Below are positions 34,852 to 45,178 of a DNA stretch of 64,000 nucleotides, in pieces (position 1 is the first letter of the stretch; each line of letters opens with the position of its first letter). Position numbers and translations under genes: made by a program. This stretch comes from Ceratorhiza oryzae-sativae (taxonomy: Eukaryota; Basidiomycota; Agaricomycetes; Cantharellales; Ceratobasidiaceae). Location of the stretch: positions 806,001 to 870,000 of the forward strand of contig JARWMV010000249.1 of NCBI GenBank assembly GCA_030998015.1, given 5' to 3'. Under the pieces are notes generated by a model that did no database searches, had not been told where the DNA came from, and worked only from the letters and a program-made list of their open reading frames with translations.

Positions 34852-36130
34852 ACTGTGACAGTGAGGTCCGGGTGGGTCCTTAGGAGGTCGTCGACTGCTT
34901 TGTGGAAAATGATGGAGGCAGCTTGGGCTGTGTGTGTGGTGAGGCTGGTGATGGTCTGGACCGCTGCAAGGTTGTCTGATGAGAAAAGCACATGTCGGAC
35001 TGGTGTGTTGTGGGATGGGTTGTTCACTAGAACCGACGCTCGTTTAGCAGCAATAGCCAGAGCCATCATTTCAGCATCATAAACGTTGGAGTGTCGTCCA
35101 AGACTTAGCAAGCCCGTAGCGACCTCTTCTCGAAACCTGGAGATGGTGAAGCCACACCCAACCCGTCGGACATTACGAAGGATCCATCTAGACCCATCAC
35201 TGAAAGCCAGGATAGATCCGTCTGATTGGGCTGTGCTGATGTGGCCCTTAGCTGCCTCAAGGAAGATTTTACGTTCCTCCTCAGATGAGCCGTGGATGGG
35301 GAAGAGGGTGCGAAGGCGAGAGGACCATGGGTGAGTCAGCTCCCACAGAGGTGCCAAGTAGGGTATGGTGAATTCGGCGTCTGGGTGGGACATTCCTGCC
35401 AGGTGATGTATGATGGTGGTTTTGGCAGGGGGCGGCTGAGGGGTGTCTGAGCAGTGGGTATCCCAGTTGGCAGGCACACGTTTGGCAACCTCAGACTGGG
35501 TGGGGAGGCGGCAAAGGCGAACGGCAGTGTTCTTGGAGAGGCAATGAAGCGTGATGGCCATGGGGGGAATGGAGGCCACATGTTCCATAGCCGAGACCAG
35601 TGAGGTTCGGAAGGCCCCGAGTAGCCACCGAAGACCTGAGTTCTGGGCACATGTGAGGGGTTCGATGAGGGCTTTTTGCTTGACGCCTGTGTACCATATG
35701 ACAGAGCTGTACGTTAGGATGGGGATGACACAGGCTCGGTATAGTAGGCGAGTGTGTTTGACTTGGATGCCGCGGATGGAGTTGGCTGTGATGCGCAGGC
35801 CAGCGATGGCGGACATTGCCTTGGTAGCCATTTTCCTGACATGTTCTTTCCATTGGAGGTGGCGGTCGAGCCAAAAGCCCAGCCAGCGAATGCATGCTTT
35901 AGCATGGACCCATTGGACGGGGGACCCTGGGGGGGCAAGGTTGATGCCGGGGTTGGTGGCAGTGTCCTTCTTTTGGGAAGCGAAGTGGATAAGATTGCAC
36001 TTCTCCAGCTCGAATGACAAACCCAGTTTCCGTAATACAGACGAGGCAGTGCCAATGGCTTCCTGAATGATCTCGATGTTCTCACTGATGGAGTGCGAGT
36101 GGGCAAGGATAGTGAAGTTGTCGACGTAGC
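34852..36130 (-). pseudogene. LINE ORF2, middle part (RT end, thumb, first half of RNase H)
   Basis: It begins at the second chromovirus junction with the RT active-site box, reading Y-V-D-N where most elements have Y-x-D-D. It continues KLGLSFELEKCNLIHF, GFWLDRHLQWKEHVRKMA and RACVIPILTYSSVIWY (thumb), then RNase H ILAFSDGSRWI and VYDAEMMALAIAAKRA. The frame is open throughout and breaks off at TVTVQ, where chromovirus 1 entered. Confidence 0.85.
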
Positions 36131-36507
36131 TGTCACGAACTGACACGCATACATCCACTCTACAATATTTTCTCGATTTATTACATTTTATGAGATTATC
36201 TTCAAAACATACTTGCCTTTTATGGTATATCTGTGTCATGTGACTCAGGGAATGTTCCGGACCGGTAACCGAGATGTATTTCAACTCTGATGTGAAATTC
36301 CACAGTTCCGCAGTCGCTTCTACTGCTTCTATCTCTTATCTGGCGTGACTCACTGTACAGACTTGTTTGTTATGATGTGGCTCATACTATGTATATAAAC
36401 TGGGTCAAGTTCGCAGAGGACTCCTCAAGAACTTGACCTCTCGTCGAATACAAGTTCTTTTACCTTTCTTACTATTTTTCTCGTTGCCTGACTTGTCGTC
36501 GTCGACA
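36131..36507 (+). repeat. 5' LTR of chromovirus 2
   Basis: Starts TGTCACGAACTGACACGC and ends GTCGTCGTCGACA. TATATAA lies at 36392-36398; the R segment TCAAGAACTTGACCT lies at 36425-36439, the expected distance for the start of the RNA. Confidence 0.94.
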
Positions 36508-36509
36508 TC

Positions 36510-36524
36510 AGGTCAAGTTCTTGA
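36510..36524 (+). other. Self-priming primer-binding site of chromovirus 2
   Basis: AGGTCAAGTTCTTGA starts two bases after the LTR and is the exact 15-base complement of TCAAGAACTTGACCT (36425-36439) at the predicted RNA 5' end. It uses the same spacing as chromovirus 1. Confidence 0.78.
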
Positions 36525-36834
36525 CAATCGTAAGTCTCAGTGTCGTCTGGGATACGTTTGGAACGCCGTCGGCGTCGTCTTGAGATAACTCCTCGTTGCC
36601 TTCCCCAATCCCACTCCACCTATCCACAGTCACGAGATATCGTTGCCCTATACGCGCCTCTGTGAAACCTTGCATAGCCAGGTCCCTCACACGTCGTAAC
36701 AAGCTTCGGTCCTCTAATCTCTTCCGTCAACAAGAGGTGGGGTCGCTCATTGCCCTTAAGTAGCTGATCAACGGAGGTCACCTTCCCATTCCCATAGACT
36801 CGGGAAAGGGTCTATTTTTCCTTTTATCCTGCTC

Positions 36835-37769
36835 TTGCTCGAGTACGTCTCTGACGGAACGCACGGCCCTCAAGTGGCACAACCTTTTACAGAAGATCAG
36901 CGCTGCCGTCTGTGTGGGTGGTTCGGACACCTATCGATCCACTGCTTCACCCTCAACTCGGTCGAAAGTATCCTTGAAGAAGCAGGGCACATCGATTTTA
37001 GCCGAGTAGTAATCATCAAAGTCCGCCCCCAGAGAGTCGGACGTGCCCAACAAGCCTTCGTCACCGAGCCAGGTGCCCCCGAGTGCAAGATCTGCCGTCG
37101 GCCAAACAAAGCCACCTTCCCCGCGCGCTGCCCCTATTGTCCTAAGAAGGACAAATTCCTCTATTACTACACCATCCCTCGCAACCAGCTCTAAGCTGGA
37201 GAACCTCGGTCAACAGCTTCTTCGTCACCTGTTAAACACTATCGAAAACTTCCAAGACAGGTACCGTTATTACCGAAATAAGTACGAAGAAACCCGGGAG
37301 AAACTTCACGAAGCCGAGGCCCGTTGCGCATACTTAACTGAGCGTTTGCGCGAACACCAGGAGGACTATTTATCCCTCCTCCAAGACCATCTCAGACTAG
37401 AAGCTATAGTCCGAGAAACAATTGAACCCCACAAGTACGCCTTCCCCGTCTTCTCAACGCCGTCAGACCTTCCTCACCCCACCTTTCTAAGTGGCACGGG
37501 CTCGCCAATTCAGGAAGAAACACCCCTTCCGGCAGCCCAAATCAATCCTTCCCAAGGAAGCCCTCCTTCGGGACCAAACTAAATTAAAGAAGGTGGAGTG
37601 CCCATCTCGTTGCCAAGACACCAAAAGCTGGGACTTGGACGATACTTGGTTGAGGTTCGCAGGAACTGGGAACTTCGAAATTTATAGACTTGTGAGGGGG
37701 AAAGAAATCCTATATTACCAAAACAATCCCCAATTCCCTGTACTTCCTTACCGTCTCCGTCGCCTTTAA
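36835..37769 (+). other. Methionine-less leader reading frames of chromovirus 2 (zinc knuckle, coiled coil)
   Basis: Three overlapping open frames fill the leader: up to 37194, about 37043-37582 and about 37491-37769. The first contains CRLCGWFGHLSIHC, a C-x2-C-x4-H-x4-C zinc knuckle, and then paired cysteines (CKIC, CPYC). The second contains a charged helix likely to form a coiled coil (KYEETREKLHEAEARCAYL). None has an ATG in frame; indeed no ATG exists on this strand from 36421 to 37793. The first frame ends with CTC-TAA-GCT, and the coiled-coil frame is in +1 at that point, so the two may be one protein joined by a +1 shift or by a lesion. If translated, initiation would have to be non-AUG. 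It could alternatively be the remains of a coding region purged of start codons. Confidence 0.45.
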
Positions 37770-37793
37770 AAATTTTATCAAACCTTCTCTGAA

Positions 37794-39185
37794 ATGGCGT
37801 CACAACCTCCCGCCCCCGCTTGGGCCAATATGTCTGATGAGGACAAGGTCATCTATATGCTTCGGTCAATGGACGAACTGCGAGAACGAACCAATAACCT
37901 CCAAAACAATATTGGGGACGTCGAACACAATAATAAGACCTATACAGACTCACTCGAAGCAAAACTTACCACAAATCAGACAAAGATAGACGCAGATGTG
38001 GCTGGATTAGCCACCAATGTCAATAACCTAGTAGGAATGCTAGCCATTCTCCAAACCACTATCACGCGCATTGAAGCGCAAATCAACACCTCCATGAGTG
38101 GCTCAGGTGCGGCTCCAGTATTAGCTTCCTCCAGTACAACCCAACCACAACCAACAGCTCCCGCTCCCGCTGGAGGATCAACTGCAAAGGTTAAGATGGC
38201 TGCCCCTCAAAAATTTGATGGCACAAAACGAGAGGACGCCATCTCATTCAGAATTGCATGTGCCCGATATATCAATACAAACATGAGTGGACACTCGGCT
38301 GACCAAGTGGTCGCCTTCATCACCTCCTATCTCGAAGGGTCAGCAGCTGAATGGGTTAACTCGTATGAAGAATTCGAAATTCTCAACCCTGGGACTACGA
38401 TCCCCTGGCTTCACAATGCCACCTTGTTCTGGCAAGAATTTACTACCCGATATGGGGACCTGAACCGCACCGAAAATAACCGCGACAAGTGGCGGAAGTT
38501 GAAACAATCCAAGACGGTTCAGGATTACCTCACCCTGTTCAACTTGTATTCCACAGGCCTCAACTACAACGATGCCGCCATGCGTGACCAGTTCTATGAT
38601 GGCCTATCGTCAGACGTGACAGATAGCATGGTGGCCCAAAACTATGATCCCCGCACAAAGACATTTGCCCAGCTCACACAGCGGGCCCTGGAAATTGACC
38701 GTCACCTCATTTCTTTCGGTAGCAAGAGGACATCTCATGGGGGTAATAAGTCCAGCAGCAACAATGCTTCGACTAGCAGGCCCACAAATAACCCCCAAAG
38801 TACTCCCCAAAAGGAGAAATTCAAGAATGGGGAACGCATATACAAGATCAAAGATGGCAGGGCTGTAAAAGGTCAAATCGTAGCCATTGGCCCCAACGCA
38901 AAGGGCTTCACGGTTCCAACCATCCGTTACGATGGCAGTAATGCCAACATACAAGAGTCCTTCAAGGACATAAAAAAGGATAACCATCCGCCAGTGGTCC
39001 CCAAGGCAAAGGATCCGGATGCAATGGATCTGGATAGCGCAGGGAAAGGAAAAGGGACAAATACCTGCTATAACTGTGGAGGCCGGGGTCATATTGCAGC
39101 CAAATGCCCCTCGGCCAAAATGTCAGGATACGAGGCAGTGGTCGAGGATGTAGAAACAACCGACGATGAGTCGGTAAAAGAATGA
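37794..39185 (+). CDS. gag: Chromovirus 2 Gag
   Basis: 463 codons starting at the first ATG of the transcript. It has a helical N-terminus (MDELRERTNNLQNNIGDVEH), the Gag core (SFRIACARYINTNMSG, WLHNATLFWQEFTTRY, LFNLYSTGLNYNDA) and one CCHC zinc knuckle (CYNCGGRGHIAAKC). Particle-forming structural protein by family. The stop TGA overlaps the pol start in the sequence ATGA (39182-39185). Confidence 0.92.
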   Translation: MASQPPAPAWANMSDEDKVIYMLRSMDELRERTNNLQNNIGDVEHNNKTYTDSLEAKLTTNQTKIDADVAGLATNVNNLVGMLAILQTTITRIEAQINTSMSGSGAAPVLASSSTTQPQPTAPAPAGGSTAKVKMAAPQKFDGTKREDAISFRIACARYINTNMSGHSADQVVAFITSYLEGSAAEWVNSYEEFEILNPGTTIPWLHNATLFWQEFTTRYGDLNRTENNRDKWRKLKQSKTVQDYLTLFNLYSTGLNYNDAAMRDQFYDGLSSDVTDSMVAQNYDPRTKTFAQLTQRALEIDRHLISFGSKRTSHGGNKSSSNNASTSRPTNNPQSTPQKEKFKNGERIYKIKDGRAVKGQIVAIGPNAKGFTVPTIRYDGSNANIQESFKDIKKDNHPPVVPKAKDPDAMDLDSAGKGKGTNTCYNCGGRGHIAAKCPSAKMSGYEAVVEDVETTDDESVKE

Positions 39186-42100
39186 GCTCAAACCGTGCCA
39201 GGGGGGCGGTCTTGGGCGCTATGTTACAAAATGCGCATAATGAAAATAAAAATATGGAAATGGAATGTATGTCGTTAGGAAACCAATCACAACTACAGTT
39301 CTTCTTTCATGCATTCCCTTTGCGCATAACCCCCGAACACAAGTCTGCATATAACATGAAAAAATTTAACGGATGGGCCATGATTGACTCAGGGGCCACA
39401 TCAGTATTTATACATGAAGATTTAGTCAAACAATACCGCATCCCTACCGTCGCCCTAAAAACACCCAAGAAACTGAGGGTAATTGATGGAAGGGAGATAG
39501 ACTCTGGGTCTGTGACCCATTACTGCACCTTTGAGTTGTGCATTCAAGAGCACCGAGAAATCCTCAGTGCCTACGTTGTGAATGTTGGCAAAAATGATTT
39601 AGTCCTGGGCATGTCATGGCTCAAATTCCATAACCCCAATATTGATTGGGATGGGAAGGACATGAAGTTTAACTCACCAATATGCCTGAAGCACTGCATC
39701 ACAAAACCCCTGCATGTGCAAGCAAATGAACCTAAGGAGCTTCAGTTGGACTCCCTAGACCCCCTCCCAACAAAATATAAAGAATTCCAGAAAATATTCG
39801 CTGAAGAAGACGACGTCCAACCATTACCACCCCATAGGAAGTGGGATATGGAAATAGATTTAAAACCGGATGCCAAGCCAAGGCACGGTCCTATATATAG
39901 TGTGGGTGTCAAGGAAGATGCAGAATTGCGGAAAACCCTCGACCGCCAACTGAAAGCAGGGCATATCAGACCCTCAAGGTCACCAATGGCATCCCCAGTC
40001 ATATTTGTCAAAAAGAAGAATGGGAAGTTGCGCATGTGCATCGACTACCGGCGACTAAATGAAATGACAGTCTCTAATGTGTACCCACTCCCACGCATCA
40101 ATGATATTGTGGAAACTCTGCGTGGGGCAAAGATATTCACCAAGTTTGATCTAAAGTGGGGCTTCAACCTCATACGAATTCGGGAAGGGGACGAATGGAA
40201 AGCAGCTTTTAAGACCAAATATGGGCTGTACGAGCCTTTAGTCATGCAATTTGGTCAAAAGAACGCACCAGGAACCTTCATGGCCATGATCAGGGAAGAA
40301 TTCCAAGACATCGAGGGCATTTACGTGGTAATCTATATGGATGACATATTAGTATTCTCCAAAAACCAAGAAGAACACGATGAACATGTCAAGGAAGTCT
40401 TACGCCGCCTTCAAAAAGCTGGCCTATATTGCGCTCTGGAAAAATGTGTCTTCGATGTCACTGAAGTCGATTACCTGGGAATAGTAGTGACTCCCCAAGG
40501 AATTAAAGTAGACCCAGCCAAGGTTGAAAAAGCTGTTGAATGGCCAACCCCTACCAACCCAACCGAAGTCCTGGAAGGGTTGGGGTTTGCAAATTGGTTG
40601 AGGCACTTCATAAAAGACTTTTCGAAAATTACAAGATGTCTTTATGAACTTGTCAAGAAGGATGTAAAATGGGAATGGACAGAAGAAAGGGATCAAGCAT
40701 GGAATCTGCTGAAGCAAAAATTAAAAGAAGCCCCCCTCCTAATCCAGCCAGAGCCCAACAAACCATTCATTTTGGAAACCGACGCCTCAGGCTATGCCAC
40801 AGGCGCTGTATTATTACAATATGGGGAGGATGGAATGCTCCACCCAATTTCCTATTACTCCAAGGCAATGGTCCCAGCAGAAAGAAACTATGATATTTAC
40901 AACAAAGAAATGCTGGCAATTATCAAGGCCCTTAAACACTGGCGTCATTTGCTAGAAGGGGCCGAACACCCAGTAAACATTGTTTGTGATCACAAGAACT
41001 TGGAGTACTGGAAGACAAATCGGCCACTGAACGGGCGGGTCACACGGTGGCATGAGTTCTTATCCAGGTTCGAATTCAAGATTTTATATATTGAAGGGGC
41101 AAAGAATGGCCGGGCAGACATACTCTCTAGGCTGTCAAGACACATCCCGAAAGAGGGGGGTGAGAGCCAAGCTCTGCTTGCGCAAAACCAATTTTTGGAA
41201 TTAAAAGCCTTGTGGTTACAAGCAATCACACCAGACCATGACCTGGAACAACTCATTAGGGACGCTATCCCAGGGGATGAGCACCTGTCAAAAGTGCTAA
41301 AAGCCCTAGATGACAATGAGAAGGTCAAAGATTGGGAATGGGACGAAGGACTCCTACGACACAAGGGTAGAATCTACGTCCCAAATAACAAAGAACTTCG
41401 CAAACTGGTCATCGAAAGCCGTCACGATAGTCCGGCAGCAGGACACCCAGGACAGTTCAGAACATATGAGTTGTTAAATCGCAAATATACATGGTTATCA
41501 ATGAAAAAATCAGTCAACGAATATGTCACACACTGCGAGTCATGCATCAGGAACAAGCACAGCAACCAAGTTCCCCCAGGGCTCTTAAACCCAATACCTG
41601 CACCAGAAAAACCTTGGGAAGAAATTACCTATGATCTGATCACCGGGCTACCCCTGTCAGAAGGATTTGATGCCATATTTACAGTTGTCGACCGCCTGAC
41701 AAAAATGGTCCACTTTATTCCATGTCAATCGGAAGCCAGTGCCATGGACTGCGCAAACTTATTCCTAACCTATGTATGGAAACTCCATGGACTACCACGG
41801 AAAACCATTTCAGACCGTGGCCCCAACTTTGCATCCAAATTCCTAAGGCACCTGTATAAACGGCTAGACATAAAACCCTCCTACTCTACAGCATATCACC
41901 CACAAACGGATGGCCAGTCAGAAAGGGCCAACCAAGTAGTAGAAGGGTACCTGAGACACTACGTATCAGACCGGCAGGACAACTGGGTCCCTCTCTTACC
42001 TCTGGCTGAATTTGCCTACAACAATGGCGTTAACGCCTCAACCGGCAGAACGCCGTTCTTTGCAAACTATGGCTTCCATCCAAGGCTGGCAGTCGGAGAC

Positions 42101-42712
42101 AAGGAGGAACAGGAATTCCCTGTAGCAGATAAACATGCAGAATGGCTTCAAAAGGGCCATGACGAACTCAAGGCTGCTCTGGAACTAGCAAACCAAAGGA
42201 CCAAAGAATACTATGATCGGAAACATCAGACCCCAGAAGTCATTAAGGTGGGAGATAAAGTCTGGCTTGACACCAGGAACATACACACACAACAGGCCTC
42301 CAGGAAATTGGCCCACAAGAGAGTTGGACCATTCAAGGTGGTAGCACAACACGGCACCCATGCCTTCAAACTGGACTTGCCAGTAACCATGAAAATACAT
42401 CCAGTATTTCATGTCTCGCTCCTGACCAAACACAAAGACGACCCATATGGCCGTCAGACCCCCCCACCACCACCTGTGGTAACTCCTGAAGGAGAAGAAG
42501 AGTTCGAAGTGGAACAGATCATAAAGTCACGATACAACAAAAGATCTAACGTCTTCGAATACTATGTCAAGTGGCTCGGCTATGACGAGCGACAATGGCT
42601 AACCTATGACGACCTGGTAAATGCACCAGAACTCATCGCCGACTACGTCAAGTCTCATCCAAAGGCACCCCAGGACCCCCGTGCCTTAAAGGGGGGAAGT
42701 GTCACGAACTGA
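39182..42712 (+). CDS. pol: Chromovirus 2 Pol
   Basis: 1176 codons without a stop. Protease MIDSGATSVFIH; RT with YMDDILVFSK; RNase H LETDASGYATGAVL; integrase zinc finger ending CESCIRNKH; integrase core with TYDLITGLP, ISDRGPNFASKF and TDGQSERANQ; C-terminal chromodomain with EYYVKWLGYDERQW. The start lies in an ATGA overlap with the gag stop; the pol frame is also open back to 39170, so either stop-restart or a -1 shift could make Pol. It ends just before the polypurine tract and runs into the 3' LTR. Confidence 0.93.
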   Translation: MSSNRARGAVLGAMLQNAHNENKNMEMECMSLGNQSQLQFFFHAFPLRITPEHKSAYNMKKFNGWAMIDSGATSVFIHEDLVKQYRIPTVALKTPKKLRVIDGREIDSGSVTHYCTFELCIQEHREILSAYVVNVGKNDLVLGMSWLKFHNPNIDWDGKDMKFNSPICLKHCITKPLHVQANEPKELQLDSLDPLPTKYKEFQKIFAEEDDVQPLPPHRKWDMEIDLKPDAKPRHGPIYSVGVKEDAELRKTLDRQLKAGHIRPSRSPMASPVIFVKKKNGKLRMCIDYRRLNEMTVSNVYPLPRINDIVETLRGAKIFTKFDLKWGFNLIRIREGDEWKAAFKTKYGLYEPLVMQFGQKNAPGTFMAMIREEFQDIEGIYVVIYMDDILVFSKNQEEHDEHVKEVLRRLQKAGLYCALEKCVFDVTEVDYLGIVVTPQGIKVDPAKVEKAVEWPTPTNPTEVLEGLGFANWLRHFIKDFSKITRCLYELVKKDVKWEWTEERDQAWNLLKQKLKEAPLLIQPEPNKPFILETDASGYATGAVLLQYGEDGMLHPISYYSKAMVPAERNYDIYNKEMLAIIKALKHWRHLLEGAEHPVNIVCDHKNLEYWKTNRPLNGRVTRWHEFLSRFEFKILYIEGAKNGRADILSRLSRHIPKEGGESQALLAQNQFLELKALWLQAITPDHDLEQLIRDAIPGDEHLSKVLKALDDNEKVKDWEWDEGLLRHKGRIYVPNNKELRKLVIESRHDSPAAGHPGQFRTYELLNRKYTWLSMKKSVNEYVTHCESCIRNKHSNQVPPGLLNPIPAPEKPWEEITYDLITGLPLSEGFDAIFTVVDRLTKMVHFIPCQSEASAMDCANLFLTYVWKLHGLPRKTISDRGPNFASKFLRHLYKRLDIKPSYSTAYHPQTDGQSERANQVVEGYLRHYVSDRQDNWVPLLPLAEFAYNNGVNASTGRTPFFANYGFHPRLAVGDKEEQEFPVADKHAEWLQKGHDELKAALELANQRTKEYYDRKHQTPEVIKVGDKVWLDTRNIHTQQASRKLAHKRVGPFKVVAQHGTHAFKLDLPVTMKIHPVFHVSLLTKHKDDPYGRQTPPPPPVVTPEGEEEFEVEQIIKSRYNKRSNVFEYYVKWLGYDERQWLTYDDLVNAPELIADYVKSHPKAPQDPRALKGGSVTN

Positions 42713-43077
42713 CACGCATACATCCACTCTACAATATTTTCTCGATTTATTACATTTTATGAGATTATCTTCAAAACATACTTGCCTTTTATGGTATATC
42801 TGTGTCATGTGACTCAGGGAATGTTCCGGACCGGTAACCGAGATGTATTTCAACTCTGATGTGAAATTCCGCAGTTCCGCAGTCGCTTCTACTGCTTCTA
42901 TCTCTTATCTGGCGTGACTCACTGTACAGACTTGTTTGTTATGATGTGGCTCATACTATGTATATAAACCGGGTCAAGTTCGCAGAGGACTCCTCAAGAA
43001 CTTGACCTCTCGTCGAATACAAGTTCTTTTACCTTTCTTACTATTTTTTCTCGTTGCCTGACTTGTCGTCGTCGACA
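42700..43077 (+). repeat. 3' LTR of chromovirus 2
   Basis: 378 bp, nearly identical to the 5' LTR: one A/G change, one T/C change and one extra T. The pol stop codon lies 11 bases inside it. Confidence 0.94.
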
Positions 43078-43082
43078 GTAGC

Positions 43083-45178
43083 CCTTGATGTCCACATTTG
43101 GTTCAGTTGCCATAGTGAGCAGAAGGGGAAGGGAGTAGATGGAGCTGAGAATCAGTGAGAGCGGGGAGCCCTGCGGAATCCCAATCGGGGCAATAGACAG
43201 AGTATCACAGAGGACAGAGTCAATACGAAACTGAACAGTACGATCGGAGAAATAAGAGCGCAGCCAATTACAAATATTCACAGAAAAACCGAGTCTAGAG
43301 AGAATGCATAGTAAAAGAGAATGATTGACGTTGTTAAAATAGCCTTTGATATCGAGAGTGAGGAGGGAGACTTTTTGTTGATTTTTCCAATAGCTTTGTA
43401 TGTTGTGAACCATAGCGAGACCAGCATCAGTACAAGAAGAGCAATCACGACCACTGAACTGAGAGAAAGGAACAAGGGTAAATTTGCCGACTTCGAACAG
43501 AATTCTAGTAGTGATGATTTTTTCCAGGCATTTACTGAGAGTTTCTAGCAGAGAAATGGGACGATACAAATTGGGATTGGACATGTCAATTTTCCGGGGT
43601 TTGGGGATGACGGCAACCACAGCATTACGCAAGCAAGCAGGTTGTATGCCTAGGTCTAGGCAGGCAGCCGTTGTAGAGTTTGACGAGCACCTCGGGTACC
43701 AACTCGAATGCCCATTTGAGAACTCGGTAGTTCAAGCCGAAGGCTCCAGGGGCGGAGGTGTTCGATGACCATGATAGTGCCTCATGGATCTCCTCCCTTG
43801 TGATCGGGTGGTGAGCACGAGTTTCCTGTGGAGGGATGCAATCAATGCATGACATGTCCACCTCGGGAGGTACTGTTGGGAAGAAGTTCTTCTGAAAAGC
43901 AATAGATTGAGTGTTAGCGGTGTTGGCGAAGCCAGTTTCAGTGCGGATAGGAGGGGTCTTGGTGATACGTTTACCATTGGCCCACTGACACATGCGAAAA
44001 GCGCCAGCGTCTGAGCACATTGTGGCAACGCAGAGGTCCATGTGCTTCCGTCGTGCAGCTCGGATCGACCTCCGGACTTCCCCTCGGAGTTTCGTGCATT
44101 CCTTGGGGTCGTCCCCACATTTGCAGTATTCAACCAGTAGTCGGACTGCAGAGGTGCAGTTGTCATTCCACCAGGGTGCTCGCCTAGCCCTATTGCCTAC
44201 TCGCAACTTTGGCATGGACTTCTCAATGGCTGTCTTCATGGCCCCCATGATGCTGAGGGCCCCATTTTGGCAATCATCTCCCAACAGGTAGGACTCTGGA
44301 GGAGGTGTGGCTTCGAGGGCCTGGGTGAACACGTCAACCCACTTCTCGAAGTTCTCCTTGTCGTCCACGATCTGGTATTGGTAAAGTTTGGGTTGGGGGG
44401 TGAACTTGGGGGCTTCTTGAATGTTGATGGTCCAGGTGATCACATTATGGTCCAACCCAACACTGAGTGCCTGAACGCTGTCCCAGTCGATGACCAGGTC
44501 AGTGTCATAAGCAGGTCTGTTAGTGAGAGTGAGATCAATAACGGAGTCGCGCTGGCCACCATGCCCTCACCGAGTCAGCACGTTTGTACTGTTTATAATA
44601 GAAATGTCATTAGTAAGGATCCATTCTGCCAAATCACTCGCTGGTCCTGAGGTGGAGCCTGGGACCCCATCTTCCAGGGACCAGAGCTTGTGATGGAGGT
44701 TGAGGTCCCCAGCATAGATGCAAGGGTTCTCCAAATCAGGTGGGGTCTCTAAAAGGGTAGTGAGTCCTTCCTTGGCTGTGGAGCCATGGAAGTAGAGGTT
44801 AGTAACAGTGCAGCGTGAGCCATAGATAGAGAAGTCAATAGCGAGCAGGTGCATAGAGGAGGGGTACTGGGGCGAGAAGGAGTAGTCCAGCCATCTCAAA
44901 CCCTTGCACACGTATGTGACAACAGAGGGGCCAACCGCAAGGTGCGGCATGCCACGATGGACACACCACCATTTGCCGCTGTTAACGGTACCATAAATAG
45001 TAGACGAGGACATGTGATCGTCCCCAATATGGCCCCACCAGGGGTCCTGAATAAGCAGAATAGAATACTCATCATAAGTGTCGCTGTTTAGGATGGCGTG
45101 TGTGCAGGCGTTCGATTTGGCAACATTGAGTTGTAAAACTTGAGCATGTTTGCCTTGTGCTACACCGTCGTCATTCAT
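43083..45178 (-). pseudogene. LINE ORF2, N-terminal part (endonuclease and start of RT)
   Basis: It starts at an ATG that overlaps the ORF1 stop in ATGA (45178-45175). The endonuclease domain shows LQLNVAKSNACTHAIL, LLIQDPWWG and IYAGDLNLHHKLW (the N-H region). One in-frame TGA at 44567-44569 interrupts it (reading R-stop-G-H-G-G), after which the same frame continues DSVIDLTLTN, where the motif belongs. Near 43670 the frame changes by one base within a run of similar CCT units (LYNGCL then DLGIQPACLRNAV). RT motifs follow: NLYRPISLLETLSKCLEKI, LLTLDIKGYFNNVNH and GIPQGSPLS. Two lesions mean this copy cannot make ORF2 now, apart from the insertions. Confidence 0.8.

Larger units (their letters stand above)
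36131..43077 (+). mobile_element. Chromovirus 2 (Ty3/gypsy LTR retrotransposon), complete
   Basis: LTRs are 36131-36507 (377 bp) and 42700-43077 (378 bp), differing by two substitutions and one T in a T run. The duplication is GTAGC (36126-36130, 43078-43082). gag and pol are intact and overlap by ATGA. A G-rich polypurine tract precedes the 3' LTR. The leader between the 5' LTR and gag is unusually long (1.29 kb) and contains open frames without methionine. It sits in the RT domain of the LINE in the opposite orientation. Probably recently active. Confidence 0.94.
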
